Assembly: GCF_018448885.1 (NCBI RefSeq)
Contig: NZ_RCWB01000036.1
Coordinates: forward strand, 1-56,537
DNA from: Photorhabdus caribbeanensis
GTDB taxonomy: Bacteria; Pseudomonadota; Gammaproteobacteria; Enterobacterales; Enterobacteriaceae
Direction: 5' to 3'
DNA: 56,537 nt
The position numbers and the translations under genes were made by a program. The notes beneath the pieces are model-generated. The model searched no databases and was not told the DNA's origin. It saw only the letters and a program-made list of their open reading frames with translations. Below, in pieces: positions 1-7,852 of the stretch. Positions within the stretch are counted from its first letter, which is position 1; each line of letters starts with the position of its first letter.

Positions 1-9
1 ACCGCAGTC

Positions 10-78
10 AGCTCGGTTTTTTATTGGAAATCGTCGCTGGCCTAATTGCTTATACATTCCAACCTAAAAAACCGAGCT
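10..78. repeat. Perfect 14-bp inverted repeat downstream of tccC
   Basis: Positions 10-23 are the exact reverse complement of 65-78 (AGCTCGGTTTTTTA / TAAAAAACCGAGCT), separated by about 41 bases. It lies just after the tccC stop on the minus strand. The long loop and inward-facing A/T runs are unlike a compact intrinsic terminator, so it may instead be paired ends of a small mobile or repeat element, or a weak two-way terminator. Confidence 0.5.
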
Positions 79-108
79 TGAATTTACGGGATTGTGATAT
101 CGCTATTT

Positions 109-2931
109 TTAAACGAAGCTGAGGTTACTTAAAAATCCACCACCCATTATTCTATTGATCGCCATTTCGGCCCCCAAACCAGCAGCATAACCCACCGCGT
201 AATTGGCTAAATGTCCAGCAGGGTTACTGGCGACATCTAAACCAAAACCAACCCAGGAGCCATAATAGGTGCCGATACCGGCATGGATACCTGCCCGAGT
301 ACTCCCTTGTGTACCGGTGATCATCCCACCAGCCGCGCCACCCGCCGCAGCCCCGATTTCATGGGTAAGAGTGGCGGAAGTCCCCAACATGGTATCAATG
401 GTGCCTACCGCACTCCCGGCCCCAATAGCGCCGCCTATCCCCCGGTCAGCATTATTTATCCATGATCCCACCGCTCCCGTTACCGCCCCGGCGACTGATG
501 CAACACCAACACCTTGGGCCCGCGCACCATAAGCCGCGGCTGAACTCGCCCCGGCAGCAGCGCCCGCCGCCGACTGTACTAACGTCGATTTTCCCTGTAC
601 GAGTCGAGCAAGCAATGCTCCACCTTTTTCCAGCAGACTACCCACGTTATACCCCAACAACGCACCAATCCCTGCGCCTACGGCCGCAACCCCCAGAATA
701 ACGGGGATAGCCGCGCCAGCCGTACCGGCAATGATAGCCGCAAGACCACCAATCGCAATCCCGCCAGCAATGGCTCTGCCAATTTTTTGTCCCCGTCTCA
801 TTGACGCAGACATTCCCTCATCAGGTTTACGAAACAGAAATGAAGCAAACCAAAATGTATTCCGATTGCGGTTCGGAGACGGAGCTAATCCATCATGGTC
901 AGTCAATGTGATGGGGTTATTCCTCACCATCCGGTACAAATTCAGCCCATCCACGGTTCCCGCCGGATCAACACTCAACCAGCGGCCCACCCAAGGTTGA
1001 TAATAACGGTAGCCGTAATAATACAACCCGGTGGCATCCCGCTCTTTACCAGAGTAACGAACAAATTTATAGCTGGCTTCTGTCTGATTTTTCGCTGCCC
1101 ATATCGCTGTGCCGCCATACGGATAATACTCTTCCTGACTGAGAATCTGCCCTTCGCCATCCAGCTCAAGCTGGCTGGAACCAAGCAGATTATCGTAACT
1201 GTAGCGTACCTGATTGTTGTCGATATCTGCTGGTTTGCCGCTCTCCCAGTGCAATACCCTTACCTGTGCGCGGCCCGCTTCACCTACCGTCATCACCTGC
1301 AAACTTTCGGTTGTTTTATCTGCAATTCCAGTTGTGCGTAGCTCTAATCCCGGTAAATAAGTCACCCGTTGTACTTGAGTACTGTTGCCGGTCTGCTGTT
1401 CACTCACTTTTAACAGCCGCATGCCATCACTGCTATAACGATACCATTCACTGTCACTGCTATTTTCGCGGCTCACCGGTGTCACTCGTTGCAATTCACC
1501 ACGAATATTCCAATCCAGATTTTGCCCCGGTATTAACGTCTTCTGATGACCGCTGGCATCAAATAGCGCATCCACTTGAGTTGGATCTGTCGTTAATGTA
1601 CTCAATACCGCCCGGTTACTGCGGCTTGAAACGGTTATATCTGTGGTGTAACTATTTTGAGTCGCGGGTGAACTGTGTCGGATTTGAACCAAATTACCGC
1701 CACGGTCATAAGTATAGGTACGAAGGTAATTGGTATAAGTGTTGTTGTCAGTAGGAACAGGTATAACAGGTGAGGGAAGTTGGTTGCTTTGCTGGCCGAT
1801 ATTAGCCATTTCACGCCCTGTTGCGCTAATAAGCTGATACAGAGAATCATAAACGTAGCGGTTCTCAGGCTCCACTTTCTGATTGCGCCAAAAGCGGGTG
1901 GCTTCGGCATCATTATGGATACTGACGACATTCCCCACCGGATCATACTCATAACGGAGATCCTGCAATACTTTCGCTCCTGATTGACTCTCTTCGGCGC
2001 GTCGGGTGGTAATACCCATCAGACGTTGAGTTTCCGGTTCATAACTGTACTCGGTAATCACGCCGTTACCGTGCTCTTCACGCAATTTATGGCCTGCGGC
2101 TGACCAGCTCAGGGACTTAACAATCACCTGTTCACGCTGGCCTTTCACCGTTAACCAACTGCCTTTTAACTGACCGGCAATGTCATAAGCCAGACGCTGG
2201 ATATTGCCTTTCGCATCGGTTTGGGTCAGTAAAGCCCCGATGGCATTGGTTGTACTTTGTGTTGTATACACTTCACTCGCCAGCATTCGCTGCCAGACAG
2301 TTTCGTCGTCACCGCTCCAGTTAGCCTCCTGCCCTTCTGCCAGCAATTGGTGAGATTGAGATAACATGGCGCCCGCCAGTGACTGACTCATCAACCGGGT
2401 AACGCCCGCCGTGTCATAGTGGCGTATACACAAACCGGAAAGGTTATACTCTTTCTCCGCGGTGGTATTCTCCGCCCAGATAAAGCGCTCAGTCACTTGA
2501 GAAGTCTCTTGGTCGGAAACTTGCTCGCTCACAGATAACAGGCGACCGGGCAAGGTATTACCTTCATAGCGACGGGTCTGACGAACACCGGTCGCATTCA
2601 TCGTCATTACCGGACGACCTTCAATATCATTCAATGCCACAGTACGACCAGCATCGACACTCTCTGTCCGCAAGGCATGACCGGCCAGATCATGCTGCCA
2701 GATAAAATTAGGCTTTACTGAGTTATCAGCCTGCTTTGCATCATACAAGCGTGGATCAATACTGTAGTTCAGGTGTCCACGGGCATCATACTGGTGACGG
2801 GTGACGCGGGTGTCAGTATCCCCCCCGATTACAACACGGTGAAAACCAATATCGCGAATGGACAGGCCGCGATTATCTAACACGCTGACTGTTGGGGTTT
2901 GAGTATAAAGAGTGGTCTCAGACGTACTCAT
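109..2931 (-). CDS. tccC1: TccC insecticidal toxin C component (RHS shell plus C-terminal effector domain)
   Basis: This 940-aa protein is a TcC component. Its RHS/YD repeats close the cocoon around a toxic C-terminal domain that is cut off and passed through the TcA channel into insect cells. The sequence shows many YD repeats and the conserved core ending (RYSGKERDATGLYYYGYRYY, then GRWLSVDPAG and NLYRMVRNNPI). The hypervariable part starts after DHDGL, with L682 where related TccC proteins self-cleave. The remaining ~258 residues are extremely Gly/Ala-rich with several hydrophobic stretches and match no toxin fold I recognise. The start has an AAGGA motif about 7 bases upstream. It is the third gene after tccA and tccB, 133 bp behind tccB with a hairpin between. 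The number in the symbol is assigned from this locus context. Confidence 0.93.
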   Translation of the reverse strand: MSTSETTLYTQTPTVSVLDNRGLSIRDIGFHRVVIGGDTDTRVTRHQYDARGHLNYSIDPRLYDAKQADNSVKPNFIWQHDLAGHALRTESVDAGRTVALNDIEGRPVMTMNATGVRQTRRYEGNTLPGRLLSVSEQVSDQETSQVTERFIWAENTTAEKEYNLSGLCIRHYDTAGVTRLMSQSLAGAMLSQSHQLLAEGQEANWSGDDETVWQRMLASEVYTTQSTTNAIGALLTQTDAKGNIQRLAYDIAGQLKGSWLTVKGQREQVIVKSLSWSAAGHKLREEHGNGVITEYSYEPETQRLMGITTRRAEESQSGAKVLQDLRYEYDPVGNVVSIHNDAEATRFWRNQKVEPENRYVYDSLYQLISATGREMANIGQQSNQLPSPVIPVPTDNNTYTNYLRTYTYDRGGNLVQIRHSSPATQNSYTTDITVSSRSNRAVLSTLTTDPTQVDALFDASGHQKTLIPGQNLDWNIRGELQRVTPVSRENSSDSEWYRYSSDGMRLLKVSEQQTGNSTQVQRVTYLPGLELRTTGIADKTTESLQVMTVGEAGRAQVRVLHWESGKPADIDNNQVRYSYDNLLGSSQLELDGEGQILSQEEYYPYGGTAIWAAKNQTEASYKFVRYSGKERDATGLYYYGYRYYQPWVGRWLSVDPAGTVDGLNLYRMVRNNPITLTDHDGLAPSPNRNRNTFWFASFLFRKPDEGMSASMRRGQKIGRAIAGGIAIGGLAAIIAGTAGAAIPVILGVAAVGAGIGALLGYNVGSLLEKGGALLARLVQGKSTLVQSAAGAAAGASSAAAYGARAQGVGVASVAGAVTGAVGSWINNADRGIGGAIGAGSAVGTIDTMLGTSATLTHEIGAAAGGAAGGMITGTQGSTRAGIHAGIGTYYGSWVGFGLDVASNPAGHLANYAVGYAAGLGAEMAINRIMGGGFLSNLSFV

Positions 2932-3018
2932 ATCATATTCCTTCTATTTTGTTTTACAGCTTCCCTTCCAATGAAATGGAGAAAGATCGCAAGATTGATT
3001 TTAGATATGACAAACCTT

Positions 3019-3045
3019 CTCCCACTCTGGCGAACAGAGTGGGAG
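3019..3045 (-). terminator. Intercistronic hairpin between tccB and tccC
   Basis: A perfect 11-bp stem (CTCCCACTCTG / CAGAGTGGGAG) with a 5-base loop lies between the tccB stop and the tccC start. No clear U-run follows on the minus strand, so it may attenuate transcription or stabilise the tccB mRNA end rather than stop transcription fully. Confidence 0.6.
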
Positions 3046-3064
3046 GTATTAGTTAAATGTTAAT

Positions 3065-6000
3065 TTAAGAGAGTGTTTTCTTGACCTGATTTGCGAAACT
3101 AGCGCCGCCATCGCAGGCGGTATAATGTACCTGCACCAGTACATCATCCATATTCGCCAACAGTGACGCCTGCATCTCATCCGCTTTCAATGTGTTGCCA
3201 TCAATATGTTCATCCACTGAACGCGGGAAGGTAAGCGTCCATTTGGAGACCGCCCCCGTGCCCTCAAACGATAAATAGCGCTCATCTTCCAAACGCAGCT
3301 CAAAGCTACCGGCATCATTAATGCCAGAAGAGAGCGCCACTTGCTGGCTGGCCCGCAGGTTAGTGACAATATGCGTCGCATCCCCCTCTTTACCTGTCGG
3401 ATCATTGAGACGTTTAACACCATTGATATCTGCTGCTAACAATGTACTACTGCTGGTCTGGGTGAGCGTTGCCTTCACATTTTGATACGGCCCGATCAAC
3501 GTCGGCAATGTCACCGACACGGTTTTAATCTGACGCAAATAGTGTCCCGGATAGTCGTTGTCAAACAGCTTTTCGCTTAATGTAAAGTCAACTTTGCCCT
3601 CAGTTTTTAACTTACCAAAACCATCATCACCCAATAGACTTTTGAGCGACACTGTACGAATCACATTAAGACGGCGTTCGTGACGAGCCAAATACGCCGC
3701 TTCCATCTGATGCAAATTGAGTTGCAGTGTTTCTCCCACTTGCAGACCACGATAATGGTCATTCCAGGTACCGGTCTGGATAAAAGTGGTGGCGTAATCA
3801 CCCAATTCATACTGCCAGCAAGCTTGGGCAGAGAGGCAGAGAGCAACCACGGCATCATACGCCTGATAGTACAACGCGGATAATTGACCGCTCAGCCACT
3901 GGTACAGAGTCGCTTGGGTGAAACGAGTAGTTAAGTAAGTCAGCATGGTCCGAATTTGTACCTGCTGCGCCTTTGCCTGTTGCAGGGAAGTCTGAGCCGC
4001 TTTCTCGCGCACCGCCAGCGCATCCAACTGTTTCTGTAATGCGTCGACCTCAGACTGTGCCTGTTGGTATTGAATTTGCCACTCTTCACGACGACGGCGG
4101 TAGTTCTCCGTGGTTGCCAGACGCTCGGCCACCACGCTGGTAGCTTGACCGGCAGCCATCAATCCGATGGCAATCGCTTCCGTTACCCCTTCATAGCGCG
4201 AGCCGCCATCAGCCAAACCAAAGATATTCGGGATCACTTTCAACGCGCCACTGGCAGTTTGTACGCCGGTGGAAGAAGAAATCAGGGATTGTGCTGACGT
4301 TTGAGTGTCCATCACCAATTGTTCCGCACTGGAGATGTTGTTCTGATACAAGATGTAATAGTGATCATGACGCTGTTGCGCCGTCGCCTGACTAGCCAAC
4401 AGCGCAAGACGATCCACCGCCAATCCATCCAACGTCTGCTGTTGCAACGTGATGGCGTAGCTGGACATATCCAACAGTTGCTGTTGCGCCAGCTCTTCTT
4501 GACCGGCCCGTTCGCTACGTTCCAACAAGCTAAGCAAGTTCTGACCAAAACCGGTCAACGTACCCACGGCGCTGTAAGCCCGCGGCAACATTGCGCTGAA
4601 ACGGTATGGCGGCACCGTCAACATGGCGCCGCTGACGCCATTCGTCAACGTGCCGGACTGAGCACGCTGAGCCAACAGTGCGACTGGATCAACAGGCGCA
4701 GCATACAGCGGCAACGAAAGCGGCTTGCCATCAACGGTCAGGTTATGACGCAAATTGTATAACCGTGCATCCAACGTATCCCAGTGGGACAACATCAGAA
4801 CATTGAGCGGCTCGTTAAAGTAGCCATTATCTGCCAGTTTCAAGTGGCTAATGTTATTGCCCGGTAATGCGGGTAAGACAGTATTACTGTTAGCCAATTG
4901 GTGCTCAAAGTCACGTAACGCTGTTTTTTGCCCGGCAGCCAAGGTATCCAGGGTTTGCGGTATCCAGGTGCTGCTCAACGACACATCCGGCCGAGGCCCT
5001 AGCAACTCAGCGGCCAGATTGTAATAGACACGGGCCTGAGTCAAACCATCACGGGTCAATTGGCGGTACCACATATCACCCTGAGCAATCAGGTTGCTGA
5101 CATAAGCGATAAACACTGCTTTCTGGTATATCACCGGATGAGCATAAGCTTGAGTATCCGGATCGATAGGATCTCCCAAGTGACGTGAAAGATCACTGTG
5201 TCCCTCAACCAACGGACGTACATTCCAGTAAGCCGGAGCATTGTGCGGTTTGTTTTTCATTGCCGGATCGAAGATGTAATGCAAACTCTTTTGCGCCGAC
5301 GAAAATTGCTGTTCGCTGGCAAAGCGCGTAGCAACCAGAAACGGCAGGTGAAAGAACAATTCCCAGAAATAGAGACCGTTTGAACCGTTAAAGTCCATTG
5401 GCTCACTTTTGCCATCAGTGACCAGATCAGCCTCCAGAGAAGGATCTGCCTGCAAGGTGTAATCCAGCAAACTATCTAGCCCCAGATTAGCTTTCTCAAT
5501 CAAGGTACGTACAAAGGTGGTGTTAAGACGAGTTTTCGCGGGTAATGATGAGGTCAAGAAGTCTAAATATTGCACCAGACCACGCTTGCTATCGTAACGG
5601 GAAATCAATCGAGGAATGGCATCTGGCGCCTTACTATCCTGCAACGCGACATAGACATTGAACCACTTACTAACCCAGGAATAAGCCCCTTTTCTCCCTG
5701 ATGGGCGGTCATAATGATCCCACACGACATTCAAACAAACCTGTAGGTAGTTTTTATTTGGATCAGTGGAGAAATCCGCCTCAGACAAGGTATAAGTTGT
5801 AGAATAGGTCGCACCGCTGGTAAGCCTGAAAGTTTGATCACTGTAACGTTTAAACAAGTTGCGTCCATCCGCCGTCTCAGCATTGATTTCCTGATAGAAC
5901 TTGCGGTTATCGGCGATCTTACTAAAGTTTTTGATAGTGGTTAGTGTTGGCCAATCTGGAGACGTAAATACAGCCTCAAGCTTATTAAGACCAATAGCAA

Positions 6001-7756
6001 AATTTATTTTATCAAACCAATCTAGCAACACGGTACCGTCTGGAATATACAGATTATAACCGGTAGGCGTATCCCCTTCCCAAGCGATATAACTGTTTTT
6101 CACAGTAACAGTATGGAGAGTATCAAGCAGGGGGGCAATAGCCCATCCCTCATTAACCCTTTGCTCTAACGCCCACGTTCCATTAGGAACAGCTCCACCA
6201 CCATATCCAGCAGGATAATAGGTGATTATTGCATTATGAAAGGTGTAATAATTTCCATCATGGTAATCCAGATAAAAACCTTCATCCCCTGACCAAGAAA
6301 AACCATAACCAGATTTAGAATCGTTTTCTCTGTCATCACTCCCAAACGTATGGCGGTTAATAAAATCCCCATTAGTTGTGGTTTGGATATGGAGTGTCAG
6401 GCCATCTTGATCGATATACACATAGGCCCCGGAAGTACCCTGTTTCAAGTCATCAACTTTACCTACCCAACCGGTATTTTCAGGATCTTCTGTTGAACCT
6501 GCAATAACCTTAGTAATCACATACTTTTTATCATATACCGCAAATTGTAGACAGTTCTGATCATTTGTTTCATCACGGTAAGTACTGAACAAAAAGTTCT
6601 TACTTAACGGCTTGAGAGTATGGCGATTAAAGGCTGAATCACAGTACAAGTAGCCGTACACAGTAGGGCGATTCTGATATGGGTTTCCCGTAAAATTGCG
6701 TACAAACACCCCCAACATCAAGCGACCATACGGGTTACTGTCCGTTTCTTCCGTCGGGTCGATACTAAAATCGGTGGTAGCCAGCAGATTGACTTGACGC
6801 AATGTGGTGCTCGATTCATCAATCAACAGGCCGGTTCGCTGCGTTTCTGAACTTTCCCCTGCTTGCTGCGTCATCAGCGTGGTCGTATTCGGCGCTGTCC
6901 AAGTATCATCATAGCGTTTATAGCCAAACTTTATGCTGTAGGCGTGGGTCTTACCGATATCTTTGCCGTCGGCCCCCTTTTGCACTGCCGGGTCACGCTC
7001 AACCCAAGCCACATACAGCCGGTCGTTATAAAATACCGGGCGAACTGTATGTTCCAGCACCGTATCACTAGACAACGGCAAGGTAATTTCCTGCCAATCA
7101 TTCCAGCAATTTGGCGTCACCGGATTCCCAGCCGGATCTTGACGGTTTTTACTCAAATCCATCTGGCGCCAATAGTAGCGATACGGTTTGGTGGTAGTAC
7201 GGCCAATAAAATAGTAAATGGCCTGATCAAATTTATCCTGATTAATATAGCCACTGAGCACATACAGATTACTCACCGCCTCAAACTCATTGAGGTATCC
7301 CAGAACAGCATCCTGCACCCGGTCCGGATCGAGTCGGTTCTGATTTAACGTGGTCTCCAGCTCCGAGAAATAATGGCTTTTTTCCTGTCGGGTGATGGGG
7401 GAAATGTAATTTTCGGCGTAATTTCGGACCTCAGCCCCCGCAGCCCAAACCGCATATTGGTTATCACTGTTACGCCATTCGTTAGCGGTCGATGGCTCCA
7501 TTGCCTGACGCCCCGGTTCAGAGCCGTTAACCAAACGAGTCATATATTGCTGTATGCTGGCAATGGCTTGAGCGACTCGACTGGTCTCAACTTCATCGGC
7601 CACTTCGGGGTCAATCAGCAAATATTCGTACAAGTCTTCCACCGTCACTGGTTGTTTGTTGACGCCTTTCAGCGTCGGCGCCACAAAATTCATATAGCCA
7701 GTCACCAACGCATCACGCTGGGATTCATTCAGTTGCTTTTCCATTGTCGATAACAT
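3065..7756 (-). CDS. tccB: TccB, C-terminal half of split TcA toxin subunit
   Basis: TccB (1563 aa from the chosen start) corresponds to the C-terminal half of a TcA protein: neuraminidase-like and receptor-binding regions, the pore-forming coiled region, and the TcB-binding end. It pairs with TccA to form the injection channel. I recognise it from its start (MLSTMEKQLNESQRDALV) and length, which match W14 TccB (about 1565 aa). A long helical coiled stretch is visible around residues 1230-1320 (rich in Q, A and L). The open frame extends 24 codons further upstream, but ATG at 7756 has an AGGTG motif 6 bases before it and begins the family N-terminus. It lies about 96 bp behind tccA in the same direction. 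Confidence 0.95.
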   Translation of the reverse strand: MLSTMEKQLNESQRDALVTGYMNFVAPTLKGVNKQPVTVEDLYEYLLIDPEVADEVETSRVAQAIASIQQYMTRLVNGSEPGRQAMEPSTANEWRNSDNQYAVWAAGAEVRNYAENYISPITRQEKSHYFSELETTLNQNRLDPDRVQDAVLGYLNEFEAVSNLYVLSGYINQDKFDQAIYYFIGRTTTKPYRYYWRQMDLSKNRQDPAGNPVTPNCWNDWQEITLPLSSDTVLEHTVRPVFYNDRLYVAWVERDPAVQKGADGKDIGKTHAYSIKFGYKRYDDTWTAPNTTTLMTQQAGESSETQRTGLLIDESSTTLRQVNLLATTDFSIDPTEETDSNPYGRLMLGVFVRNFTGNPYQNRPTVYGYLYCDSAFNRHTLKPLSKNFLFSTYRDETNDQNCLQFAVYDKKYVITKVIAGSTEDPENTGWVGKVDDLKQGTSGAYVYIDQDGLTLHIQTTTNGDFINRHTFGSDDRENDSKSGYGFSWSGDEGFYLDYHDGNYYTFHNAIITYYPAGYGGGAVPNGTWALEQRVNEGWAIAPLLDTLHTVTVKNSYIAWEGDTPTGYNLYIPDGTVLLDWFDKINFAIGLNKLEAVFTSPDWPTLTTIKNFSKIADNRKFYQEINAETADGRNLFKRYSDQTFRLTSGATYSTTYTLSEADFSTDPNKNYLQVCLNVVWDHYDRPSGRKGAYSWVSKWFNVYVALQDSKAPDAIPRLISRYDSKRGLVQYLDFLTSSLPAKTRLNTTFVRTLIEKANLGLDSLLDYTLQADPSLEADLVTDGKSEPMDFNGSNGLYFWELFFHLPFLVATRFASEQQFSSAQKSLHYIFDPAMKNKPHNAPAYWNVRPLVEGHSDLSRHLGDPIDPDTQAYAHPVIYQKAVFIAYVSNLIAQGDMWYRQLTRDGLTQARVYYNLAAELLGPRPDVSLSSTWIPQTLDTLAAGQKTALRDFEHQLANSNTVLPALPGNNISHLKLADNGYFNEPLNVLMLSHWDTLDARLYNLRHNLTVDGKPLSLPLYAAPVDPVALLAQRAQSGTLTNGVSGAMLTVPPYRFSAMLPRAYSAVGTLTGFGQNLLSLLERSERAGQEELAQQQLLDMSSYAITLQQQTLDGLAVDRLALLASQATAQQRHDHYYILYQNNISSAEQLVMDTQTSAQSLISSSTGVQTASGALKVIPNIFGLADGGSRYEGVTEAIAIGLMAAGQATSVVAERLATTENYRRRREEWQIQYQQAQSEVDALQKQLDALAVREKAAQTSLQQAKAQQVQIRTMLTYLTTRFTQATLYQWLSGQLSALYYQAYDAVVALCLSAQACWQYELGDYATTFIQTGTWNDHYRGLQVGETLQLNLHQMEAAYLARHERRLNVIRTVSLKSLLGDDGFGKLKTEGKVDFTLSEKLFDNDYPGHYLRQIKTVSVTLPTLIGPYQNVKATLTQTSSSTLLAADINGVKRLNDPTGKEGDATHIVTNLRASQQVALSSGINDAGSFELRLEDERYLSFEGTGAVSKWTLTFPRSVDEHIDGNTLKADEMQASLLANMDDVLVQVHYTACDGGASFANQVKKTLS

Positions 7757-7852
7757 AATTACACCTGCCTTACTTAAATGGCGGTTTAGAAACAGCCTCA
7801 TTGGGCCATACGGAAAAATCAAATCCACTCAGGTAGTGAGCTTCTGCTATGC

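Noticed and set aside
895-1754. Long plus-strand frames inside tccC
   Set aside because: They lie opposite conserved RHS repeats and show no protein family features; they are shadows of the minus-strand gene.
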